From positions 1,984,001 through 2,048,000 of the forward strand of contig JBCAQO010000008.1 of NCBI GenBank assembly GCA_039111635.1: a stretch of 64,000 nt of DNA, given 5' to 3'. Origin of the DNA: Heterobasidion occidentale (Eukaryota; Basidiomycota; Agaricomycetes; Russulales; Bondarzewiaceae). Below are positions 35,398-45,648 of the stretch, one piece after another. The notes beneath the pieces were generated by a model. The model had not been told where the DNA came from. It ran no database searches and saw only the letters and a program-made list of their open reading frames with translations. Numbering within the stretch: position 1 is the first letter of the stretch; the number at the start of each line of letters is the position of its first letter. Made by a program: the position numbers and the translations under genes.

Positions 35398-37748
35398 TCA
35401 GTTTATCCATAGAGCACGGTCTACAGACACGTTGTGACGATCGATCTCTCGCTTCGCCTTCAAGACCTCAAGGCTCTTGCGTTCACTGTCCGTCTGATAA
35501 CCTTCGGTTTGAGCGGAATCGGTCCGCGAATGTCGCGGCTTCGGCTTGAGTAATACATCGAGTAAGTCCAGCAATATGGCCTTGAAATGGATCTCTGCCC
35601 TCGTGTGTATATCCTCACGAAGCTCACGTGGCAGCGCGCAGGGGAACATGAAATTGTGATTCGGTTTCGCCAGCCACTTGCGCGCGCCTAATTCGGAATT
35701 CACGAAATGGCAGACAGGGCATGCGAGTTTAGACGTGCCGACGTAGCAGGGGTCTATGTCGCTCTGTAAATCTCCATGTCAATATTGGCATTGGAAGGTG
35801 TAGGGGGTGAAAACTTTCCGGATTAACACCATGTGCAGCAAGCAACATGCTCCCATTGTCCAGGTTCTTCCCGTCCAGGACGCTAGCCAAGAGACACTCG
35901 CAATGGATACTCCCTTGGAACATGGGAGTCGGCGATAGTAAATTCTTGCAGTGGCGGCTAATTGAGCTCCCCGCCTTCTCGGCGTCCCTCGTCATCAATA
36001 ATTTGAGTTCGTCGATCACTGTCTTCGTGCGAGCAGTCTCGTCGTTCTCGCTCAATACCTCCTTCACCACCTCTTCCCAGGGTGCCATGTCTGTCCCAGG
36101 ATGTTCGGCAGAAATGACAGTGTAAGTGATGTTCCGAAGATACTGTGCCGAACCCACGAGACCGTGAACAGCGAATGGTATCACAACCTGTCGACGCAGC
36201 CACTGCTTGTATGCGTCAATCGGTGTCGAGCCCACAGTGACGAACATATCTGTATCATCGTCGTCCACCACTGCTTGTTCCTCCCACGTATTTGGCTGGC
36301 CCTGGGACTCTCTAGATGGTGTGGTATACTTGGGTTCTGTACCTGCGAAGGGATGGTCGAATATATCGGGAATGGCGAGAGTCAGGTAGTCTGCGAAAGC
36401 GTTGGAATATGCAAATGCTTCCAAAAGAGTGACATAAAGCCAGGTCTTGTTCATCATCGCGCCGAAATTGTCTGGCTGGGCTTTGGAAATCTCGTCCAAA
36501 CAGGTCTGATAGCCTTTCAGAGCCAAGCACAAGGTATGATGGAAGGCCACGCATGTCTCCTTGACAAAAAGAACGTCATTGTTCTGCGCTCGGGTTTTCA
36601 ACTCGAGTCCTCCGTGCTCCACGCCGAAAAGGTCGATGCCCCACCAACGTGCTATGAGCTCTCCAGAAAGGACTTGGTCCCGTTCTTTGCGTAATGTAGA
36701 CTTCTTCTTGAATAGTTCAGGCAATCTGTCAGGTTCGGCATTCAAGATCTTGCTGAGGAAGGCGGTAGACATCGTACACCTGAGTCGAGAGCGCATCTTG
36801 CGGTAGCCACGAGAAACGACGTGAACGCCCAGGCTGTAAGGTGTGGTGTCCTCTTTCTTGAGTAACTCGATCACCTCCGAGACGTGCTCATCAAACTTCA
36901 TGCTTTATGAACTATGTCAGAAAGGTTATCATTCGATAGAAAGTTCGCACTCACTTCTTTTGTTCATTTAACATGGCCTTTGTAAATGGCACGACATCCT
37001 GTCCCCGATCCTCCTCATTCGTCTCCGATTTACCCTTCATTGCTACTGACCGATTCATCTTCCCTCTCGACGGCTCTGTCGCCCCCGTCCTCGCCTCTGA
37101 GCTTATGCTCCTTGTGGTCATCGCCTCATCTGTCGCAGCAGTTGTCCTCGTCCTCACTTGAGACTCTGTCTCCAATCTCACTCTCTTCTCCACTTTCGCT
37201 TGAACCTCCGATTTCAGAACTTTCTTTCCCTTCTCCGCGCCCGTCCCCGTCGTCTTCGTCTTTGCTGCGAGATCGGTCTTCCCTCTCGCCTCATTGGGGT
37301 GTGTCGGATTGGTGGTAATGATGCAGTTATGCATTACTTGGTCTTCCGCGCATTCTATGGAAGCGTCTATGTCGCGTTGATGTGAGACCGAGACGACGAG
37401 GCTGACGTTAGCGCCCCTCTGCATACCTGCCGCCACAGCCACCACTTCGCGGTCTCTGACAAGCAGTGTAGCAAGCTGATCGAGCAATCGGTGCTGTGAC
37501 TGGGGCCTTTCGACGACTTGTCTCTTGTCTTTGTAGACCGTCTGCGTCTGGGATAGCGAATTATTTTGTCCTCGAAGATAAAGGATAACCATGATCAAGG
37601 TGGTGATGGTTTTGAACTTGTTGATCTTGTTGACCAGGGACTCGGACGCGTTCATGATTTCGACGATAGTAAAGGCGGGGAATGGGAACTGAAGCTCGGA
37701 GACAGGACGTAGTAAGCAAAGGTAGCAGTGAATGTGGGGTGACGCCAT
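35398..37748 (-). CDS. OTT_1508-like nucleic-acid/nucleotide deaminase family protein
   Basis: Three main exons. The first runs from ATG 37748 (MASPHIHCYLCLL) to about 36955, with a Lys/Thr-rich second half. The second runs from about 36905 (MKFDEHVSEVIELLKKED) to about 35800. The third runs from about 35758 to the stop at 35398. The second exon ends with GSIHCECLLASVLDGK and the third opens DIDPCYVGTSKLACPVCHF. HCE followed by CPVC is the zinc-binding and catalytic signature of the deaminase fold (His-x-Glu, then Cys-x-x-Cys). The layout, with a leader such as LLDQLATLLVRDREVVAV, fits the OTT_1508-like deaminases reported as expanded in basidiomycetes. The substrate is unknown. The frame is clean, so it could be functional. 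Family assignment is from motif recognition only. Confidence 0.65.
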
Positions 37749-37774
37749 ATTGACCTTCACTTACTAATATATAC

Positions 37775-38176
37775 GTCGATTGCATCCGGAAGAGACGCGG
37801 AAGATTGATCAGGGACTATCCTGGACTATCTCGGTCAATCGCCAGTGTTCAGACAGACTCAGCAGTGCCTCAGCATCGCTTTCTCTTGATTTTAAAAATA
37901 CGAAAAAATGACAGGTTGTATTCCAAGAAGCTAAGATAGGTACTGTATGTGCAACAATTGGTGGGTAGAAACACTAAAATGAGCCTGGCCGCTACAAAGA
38001 AATCGGTTGCAACTCCGATGGAGCTCGTGCCGGCAGAATCCGTCACACGTGACGGCTACAACTCCCCTTTCCAACTCTTCACCCATCGCTGGCCCATCTT
38101 TGCTTCATTTAACTGTATACTCCCCAAGGATGGCACCTCTTCCATGGCACCTCTTCCATGTCATCTCCGAACGGCG
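37775..38176. other. Intergenic between deaminase and transposase genes
   Basis: A divergent promoter interval. It holds a short direct duplication (ggcacctcttccat twice near 38134-38160) directly before the paired 15-bp element. No gene is seen. Confidence 0.4.
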
Positions 38177-38233
38177 CTTGCTCATTGCAGGCATTGTTTG
38201 GTCATCAGCAGCTGGCTCCTTGCTCATTGCAGG
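38177..38233 (+). promoter_or_regulatory. Paired 15-bp element upstream of the Plavaka gene
   Basis: CTTGCTCATTGCAGG occurs exactly at 38177-38191 and 38219-38233, 42 bp apart. It is in sense orientation, 329 bp before the ATG at 38562. A TATAAG box near 38480 lies between it and the start codon. Confidence 0.6.
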
Positions 38234-38561
38234 GTGTTAGACTGTCTCTGTCTCAACGGCGTTTGGAGCCTCTCCAGGCACTCATCGGTGGTTCGGATGT
38301 TAGAGGGTTTTGTGGTACAAGACGGTTGACCGTAAAAATGTGATGAGCACTTTCTGGTCTTGGGTTTCTGAGTAGTCTTCTCCTCATAGAAGCTATTCTA
38401 CTTCACTACAGCGCATAACGATTTGAGATCCGATCGGCAAAACACATCTTAGCGAGCGAGCGAGTCATGTCTTTCTACATATAAGCTGACAGACCATCGC
38501 TTGCGCTGAAAGTCCCCACCCGCGCTTGTATCATTCGACCTCCTCTGGCCACACGATTTTC

Positions 38562-39599
38562 ATGGAATTGCCGCCGGCTTTCAGCGAGTCTTGTGTTTGC
38601 GGAAGGTCATTCTCGCTGCCATCGGCGCTCACTTACCACAGGCGCACATGTCAGAAAACCAAGAAAAGGTTTTCTGAGGCGCTAGCAAAAGCCAAAGAAG
38701 TGTGGGCTGCGAAGAAACGTCGTCGAACGGATGCTGATGGATCCAGAGCAGTTTTGGAGACAGCACCGTTGGTCGCGGAGGTCTTGGAGCCAGCATTGTC
38801 GATCGCAGAGGTCCCTACACCAGCTGTACAACAGGTGAGTTTACATCTCAAAGTTTCGCCCTCATCTGTATCTTAAGGTTTTCAGTCTATTCCACAGTCG
38901 TCCTCCGCAAATCAAGATGACCCAAACCTTTCTCTGGCAGAACGCAGGCCTCGTAGAGCAAATACCAGGCTTCCTAAACGTTATCGTGACATGTTGCCTC
39001 AGCCCCCGGCAGCTTTACCCGTTCAGTTGCAGTCGCTATCAGAGCCATCTTCTTCCGCGTCTATAACTCCGATGCAGTCGCCTCCCACCGTAGCCCTCTC
39101 TTCCGATCCACCTCAGGTGATTCAAAAGTCTTTGCGACAGATCTTGAAGTCTCCCCGAAACATTTTTGGGTTGTTTCGTCAGTATCATGCCACTGACTTT
39201 CCAGCACACGATCCCGAACGAGTCGCTGAAAAGCCTGCTTTGTCAACGCAGGATGACTCGAATGCCCTCCCTGAGTCTTCTTCTGCGCCGTCATTCTATC
39301 CTTATCCCAATCGCTCGTCATTTCTTCTCGGTGAATGGTACTGGAACGATGGAGTACGAAAATCTCAATCGAGTTTCAAAAATCTCATCGACATCGTCGG
39401 CAGTACCGATTTTCGCCCGGAGGACGTCAGAAAAACGCCATGGAGCAGTATTGATCGCAAGCTGGCTGGTCAGGATGAGGATAATTGGGAGGACGAACAA
39501 GAGGAGGATGGGTGGATACACGACACCGTCAAGATATCTATCCCGTTCCACAAGAAATGTCTTCAACCAGGGGCGCAGGATTATGTCGTCACAAGTTTC
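38562..39599 (+). CDS. Plavaka-type transposase, N-terminal part (runs into assembly gap)
   Basis: Exon 1 is 38562-38834 (MELPPAFSES) and exon 2 starts at 38886, in frame across a 51-nt intron. Near the N-terminus CVCGRSFSLPSALTYHRRTC is a C2H2-type zinc finger, followed by a Lys/Arg-rich helix (KEVWAAKKRRRT). Exon 2 has RRANTRLPKRYRDMLP, then FYPYPNRSSFLLGEWYWNDG, VRKSQSSFKNLIDIV and KISIPFHKK. I recognise this order from Plavaka transposases of agaricomycetes: zinc finger, R-x-LP-R-(F/Y)RD, YPYPN-(S)-F-LG-WYWN, and a PFH block. The catalytic RNase H-like core would lie in and beyond the gap and is not seen on the far side, so the gene is truncated in the assembly. Confidence 0.75.
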
Positions 39600-39699
39600 N
39601 NNNNNNNNNNNNNNNNNNNNNNNNNNNNNNNNNNNNNNNNNNNNNNNNNNNNNNNNNNNNNNNNNNNNNNNNNNNNNNNNNNNNNNNNNNNNNNNNNNN
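39600..39699. other. Assembly gap of 100 N
   Basis: Exactly 100 N, the conventional size for a gap of unknown length. The Plavaka frame enters from the left. Sequence belonging to the ATPase family starts immediately on the right. Confidence 0.99.
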
Positions 39700-40299
39700 T
39701 GCTTTCGCGATACGCTTGGCGACGAGAGGACCACAGACGGGCGATTTAGGGAAGGACTTTCAAGAGACTCCAGGTGAGGTTGGAATGAGCAAATGCCTCA
39801 TGCTGAGAAGACGCATCAGAGGGACTGGCGGCGACAGCATCTACGGACTCCGTAGGCGCCGCCGTGGGCTGCATGCTAGAATGATCCTGGTCCGGATATA
39901 GAGACTTTCACCTTATATAGTCAGTGGTAGCATATCGTGGGCATAGATGTTGATCACAATCGATTGTGATTGTGATTGACGTCCTGAAGTTACTCGTATA
40001 TGTAGCTCGATGTAGTTCCCTTCTAGTACTTGCTGGCATATGTTTGACTTGTACTTTTGCTCGAATTTCAGGCCTCCACGTGACTAGCGCCGAGCTTGCT
40101 CCAGTAGCAATTGCCGACTTGCCAGAGTCTCGTTCCGCAGAGAGTCTACAAAAGTCCACATCGCCTCGCTAAACATTGAGCGCGATAGAACACTATACGT
40201 ATAATACACAGATTAACTACAAACGTTCGATACGTGCTACTACATATATGATTTGACAGTTCGTCGACAGAAAGGAATCAGTGATGACAATCGAACATC
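39700..40299 (-). pseudogene. Duplicate of the copy A 5' end and A/B intergenic region
   Basis: This matches about 3163-3775 essentially base for base. I see only two single-base length differences, one in a G-run (near 39781) and one in an AA pair (near 39917). It contains the N-terminal codons of a copy A-type gene and the spacer leading to the downstream gene's stop codon. The upstream part of that gene would lie in the gap. Confidence 0.8.
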
Positions 40300-43200
40300 T
40301 TAACCTGAATTTTCGTCCTCGTATCCCGGGTATTGTGAAATGGCAACCTCGTCTCCTTCGTCAAGAACGTTCGAGGTGATGTCGGCTCCCTCGACCCAAT
40401 GGTACGATCCCATAGCGGCTGACCAGGATGGCTTCATTCGCCAGACATGAGCCAACTGTTCCTCGGTCTGGCGTCCGTGGTCGTGAAACGTGTTCCCAGA
40501 AGAAATCAGGGCAGCGTATTTGTGATTGTCTTCCTCAAGAATACCCTTGTACACCGCGTTCGAGCAACCGTACACGGAGAAGCTGTAACGCGGGTGAGTA
40601 GCGTCCTGTTCGGTCGATCGCAAGCCCTCCCATCGCCGCTTGACCTTCGAAACGAGCCCCGGAGCGTTCCCTCGAAGAATCAATGGTTCGGCTGTCTGCT
40701 CCCCTAGCCCTTCCTGTCCCTGTCATCCATGAATGACACCCTTCGGGGGGTGCACTTTCAGCTGCATCACGAGAGCACAGTAGGGGCGCGGAGGGGATTC
40801 GCGTGTGGATGGGAAGAAGCCAAGTCGTTCGGCATCGATCTCGACTTTCGCCGCGGTCCTTGCATGGCCCCAGCGTTTGAACTGGATGAGAATTCTGGTC
40901 ATGACGGACTCACCAAGCTTCTCGTCTCTCAAGGATACTGGGATGACGACGTCGATGAAAGCCTCGTCGGAGCTAGCGACGAATGCCATGCCGCGGATGA
41001 AGGCCACGAATAACATGGCTGTAATCAAACCCTCCTCGTCGTCTAGCTTGGTGAAGTGCGTAAACCTGACCCTCGCATCTTTGAACGCATCGCCAAAGGT
41101 GTCACCGTCCGGGACGTTATCAGGTTGACTCTCGACCAAGGGCGGCCTCTTCAGTCAAAAGCTCTTTGATGAACGACGTCAGTAGACATCCTTGACTGAG
41201 CCGAGCTTCAGATGGAGCTGGGTGCTCTGCTATGATCGCGCGATCGTAGGCTTCCGTGAGAAGCGCGCGCCCAACGACTTCTGCTCGGTCGCCCACGTTC
41301 AGGTGAGTTTTTTGCACGAAAAACGAAAGAGTATCTATAAGGACCGTTCGGTTTGTCTCACTTCGCCAATGGTCGAGCTGCATCGCTGCAGCCTGGAAAA
41401 CACGACGACGATGAGATGAATATTTAACATTAGCACGCCACCGACTCACCTCAGCCAATATCGGTTCACTGGGGTAACCGGATTGATAATGTTCGCGATG
41501 TTGTGGCATGGAATACAAGACACGCATATGCTTCCTCATCATTTCGTCAAGAACACCCCGGGTCTGCGCACGGCGTGAGTCGTGGTCGAGGCAGAGGCGC
41601 ACGTCCACAACAGCCAGTGCCGCGGTAGTATCGGACAATGCTGTTTCATTGGGGTCTTGGTCTCCGATTAACTTGCGACGTGCTAAGTCCAGAAGGTCAA
41701 ATCCGAGCGCGCCGAGCTCATCAATTCGACCAGACCCATGTAGCATCGCCCACCATCTGCAGAACAGTTTTGCTGGGAGATTTTCAAAAAAGGCTGCAGA
41801 GAAAGCAGAACTCACAAGGGTCGGCCAAAATTTGCCATGAAAGAGACTTGGGACACATCTTGAACCCCAAGCTCCCCGGGCCCAACAGGGAAATTTGGGG
41901 CGATGTCAAATGGCGTCTCATTTACTGGTGCTCGCGGGTTTTCACTTTCGCTGTAGAATAATCGTGAACTGCTGACATTCCCCATTGGTCGAGCAAATGA
42001 GGAAATGTGGGATGCCTTCGATAGAAATATGGCGAAGAGGGCTGAAGAGGGGCTCCCGTACGAAGCGATTGCAAACCATCTGTAATATATCGTAGAGCGT
42101 ATTTGAACCCTGGCTTAGCTTGTCACGGGTAAAGTGGTCGGCGTCGTCGAAATAGATCACAAGCTTGATGTCAGCTGTATCATTTCGGGAAAGTGACTGA
42201 TTCTCGATCCAATGCGAAGATCCGTCGAGAACTTGAAGTAGTTTACGAAGCTCCAACATAGCCAGATGAGAAACCAATTCGTACTAGTCGAATTCCTTCT
42301 TTACTTGAAGGCCAGGCTTGAACATTTCGAAAGCATGCTGTTTGACCTCGTCCTTGTAAAGCGGATTTGAGTTAGTTGAACTGAGGAGATGGAGAAAGCA
42401 CCTACTGTGGTTCTACGACTGACCACCGTATTGTACAGCTCAGTCCGTTGGGGCGTGACAGACAGATATGTCTTCCAGTCTTTGGCCAAATCTTCTCCAA
42501 TACGGCCCTCTTGGCGAATGAGTGTCAACCGCTCGCGAACCGTCGCGAAGAGATTGATAAAGAAGGCAAATGAGCGCATGCGTTGTTCGTGGAAAGTGGG
42601 TTCTATGACAGACAAATAATCCCGAACCGCGTCATCTGGAAGAGGCCACGCCAGTCCTACAGTGCGAAAGTAACAAGTACGTTAATTTGTTGTATGCACG
42701 ACATGAGTGCGCGATTGGCTGCTGACCATGCTCATCCTGAGCCGCACGCAAGTTGAAAGGTAGAGTGAAAATCAAAGACGCCATCTCGTCGACCATCCGC
42801 GATTTACCAGTTCCGGAACTCTGGATGACAGACGCAATATTTGATACTGGGTGCCTGCATCGGACTTGATTTCCTCGATAGTATCGAAAAGCAGATCATG
42901 ATATTCCGACTCATAAGGTGCCTTCCACGCCTGCTCATAAGCTACACAAAATAGGGATTGGAACATTGGATTACAAATGGGCAAATGCATACCTCGCACT
43001 AGAAAAGAGTTGTCAGGAAAGGTTGGAAAGGCCTATGAGGTGCAACATGCTACTCACAAGTTGTACCGCGACTGAGAAGTTTGTCAGGGTCAGGCCTGAA
43101 TATTTCTGAAGGGTCGTGATGAGAAAGCGACGAGCGTGGACGATACTGCAACCGACCTAGTTCTCGAAGGGCTTGAAAAGAGCCCTCTCGCCAACAATCC

Positions 43201-43682
43201 TTGCTGATTTGGTCGAGCACAGGATATGATTGCAAAAGGCCATCGAAGTCATCAGTTTTGTTAAACCTGTCTTTGTCTAGCTCCTCGCAAGTGAGGACCA
43301 CAAAAAGGGCTATACGTTTGAAATCGGGTGGGGGGCCGGTCCTGGGATATCTATGGAATAATCTCAGGATCATTTCATCCATATCTGACTGCTTGTCCCC
43401 AAACGGAGGGTTGATGACTTTACGGAGCTCTGTTACAAGAGGTTTGTCAACATCCATCGGTTCGTCCATCGTTTGCAGTGATGGAGGAGTGGGATTCAAA
43501 GCTCCCAAATATTGACTATTGTCACGGGTATTGAGAGGGACCTGAGGCGCGAGGGTCGCGCCCCGAAAGGTAGATGGGTTGGAAACAGCAGAAGATAGTA
43601 CAGTGTCTTGTGTCGCCGTTGGTGTCGGTTTTTGCTTTTGATTCCGTGTGTCTGTAGACTGAGAGTGGACACGTTTGACCAT
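40300..43682 (-). pseudogene. P-loop ATPase family, copy D (mosaic, frame-broken)
   Basis: The start is ATG 43682 (MVKRVHSQSTDTRN), with a different N-terminus from A and B but the same QALRELG intron border near 43165. The Walker A segment (about 42790-42830) is out of frame with its upstream helix by one base. The Walker B-like IYFDDADHF lies near 42150. From 41815 down to 40300 it is nearly identical to copies B and C. It shares with C a 5-nt deletion (about 41137) and an in-frame TGA at 40723-40725. Upstream of about 41770 similarity to B drops noticeably. It has at least four lesions, two of them shared with C, so it is unlikely to make the full protein. Confidence 0.65.
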
Positions 43683-43742
43683 CGACGACGACTGAGGCTG
43701 GAGAGAAGAGAACAAGGCGCTAAACAGAGAGAAATGGGCCAC

Positions 43743-44314
43743 CTAACACACTCGATGCGAATGGGTTAAGAAAGAAAGAGATCAAATTAAACGCAACCAC
43801 TGCGGCGATCTCAACTGCTGATGACATCATAGTGTCAGTGACGTGCGTCCCTGCCGCGATTAGAACCTGAGCGTGAACGTTTGAAAATTTGAACCTTGGT
43901 TCTTGTTCTCACAAACATAGAAATTACGAAAATGGCCTGAAAATGGTCGCCTTGATGATATCAAACGGTGGATGCGATTCGGCGGTCGAGCGATCCAACC
44001 ATCCTTTTTTCTCCAAATTATCTACTCATTCTTCTGCATCAAGATATGACTGCTGCAGACAAAAGTGGAACATCGTTCATCGATGTTCAATGCGTGCGAC
44101 GAAGACCGTCGTGTTTCTTATCATCTGGCGGACGTGCGATCAATCCTGATTTATGTAACATCGGCGGCCGAGGAAAACTCTTCGATGTGACGAATCTCAA
44201 GTAGTAGGTGGTCAATCAGACCTGTGTTTGTAAACTTCCAAAAATCTCATAGCCGTAGCCGGTTGCAGGCAGGGTCCATGCCCCAGAACGCGCAGAAGCA
44301 TCCCATGCTTCGCA
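43743..44314. other. Intergenic promoter interval
   Basis: Between the minus-strand copy D and the plus-strand hydrolase gene. No credible gene. It marks the border between the repeat-rich half and the housekeeping half. Confidence 0.4.
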
Positions 44315-44321
44315 TATAAAA
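44315..44321 (+). promoter_or_regulatory. TATA box of the alpha/beta hydrolase gene
   Basis: TATAAAA at 44315-44321 lies 73 bp before the ATG at 44388, with an A/C-rich leader between, as expected for a core promoter. Confidence 0.5.
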
Positions 44322-44387
44322 GGATGCCTGCAGATGGATTAGCTGACGAACACCAGTGTCCCACAGTTTACACGCACCATCAACACC

Positions 44388-45444
44388 ATGGAAGCGATTG
44401 CCTCTTTCAGCGCCGACATTCCGTTCGCCTCCCTCATCGAAAACAGTGAGTGGTACCGATCACTGGCCTCGACGAGGAGCCTGAGGTGGCCGTCACACAG
44501 CCCAGAACGCCTTTGCGAAGCTTTCGAGAAGAACAGAGCGAGCATCGAAGCCGTCCCACGCAGGACCTTCGAGTACGGCCAGATGCTCGTCAGCAAGTAC
44601 GAGGCCTGACCTTTCTATCTGCATCACTCGAATCGTAAACGCGCAACTCATCCGCAGCTGGACGTTTACTACCCCTCGACGCAAGCGTCGCCCGAAGAAA
44701 GCACCGATCCTCGTCTTCGTCTACGGCGGCGGATTCACCACCGGCGCGCGCGTGCACCCAGAGCCGCTCTCGCTCGCCTACCCAAACGTCGGCGCCTTCT
44801 TCGCCTCGCGGGGTTTCCTCACCGTCATCCCCGACTACCGGCTCGTCCCGAACGTCAGATATCCCGCCCCCGCGGAAGACGTACGCGACGCGCTCGCCTG
44901 GGTCGTCCAAAACACGTCCGTCATCGGCGGAGACCCCGACGCGGACCGCATCTTCCTCGTGGGCCACTCTGCCGGCGGAGTGCTCGCCTCGACGGTCCTC
45001 CTCGCGCCGCAGCTCGACGAGACGCACACGCTCTTGCCACGGATCAAGGCCGCCGTGCTGGTGGGCACTCCGTTCCATTTCAACGCCACCCTGCCGCAGA
45101 GGCTGCCTGTGCTCGATCAGTTATACGGACCCGTCGAGGCGACCAAGAAAAAAGAGCCGCTCGGCTTGTTGGCGAGCTTGTCCGACGAACGTGTCCGACA
45201 CCTTCCAGAGATCATCTGCGTCGAGGGCGAACGCGAGACTGTCACGATAGCGCAGAGCGGTCTTGACTTCAGGGCCGCGCTCGAGGAGAGGTTGGCGATT
45301 GCTGGTGGTGGCAAGGGAGGCTGGACGAAGGTAGAGCGAATCGTCCTCGACGGCCATAACCACATCAGCACCATGTGGGCGCTTTCATCTGGCGAAGGAG
45401 ATGGGTGGGCAGACAAGATGGCTGAGCGCCTGAAAGCCATGTGA
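44388..45444 (+). CDS. Alpha/beta hydrolase (carboxylesterase/lipase-like)
   Basis: Exon 1 starts MEAIASFSADIPFASL at 44388 and stays open to SVSK-like sequence (MLVSK) near 44596. Exon 2 begins near 44659 and carries LDVYYPST, VFVYGGGF (oxyanion-hole glycines), then ASRGFLTVIPDYRLVP and the nucleophile elbow VGHSAGGVLAS (Ser near 44965). A late LDGHNHISTMW supplies the catalytic His (about 45355). The protein ends at 45444. The order is typical of the esterase/lipase branch with an HGG-type motif; here the first position is Tyr. The frame of LDVYYP and that of VYGGGF differ by one base around 44690 (GAAGAAAGC). The substrate is unknown. It is convergent with ERG7, with 204 bp between stops. 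Confidence 0.7.
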
Positions 45445-45648
45445 AACGCGTGGCTGAGGGTAGTCACGATTAGCATGCGAGCTAATTGCCTGCATGTATG
45501 CAACGATTTTAGATAGATGACCGAATGGACGGCGAGACGCAACGGCCATAAGCACTAAGTACGAATCGCGTCACCCGCGAATTAAACACGCCGGCAGCGA
45601 AAATATGGTTAGCTCCAGTGAACAACGACAATCATCAACTACCTTCGT

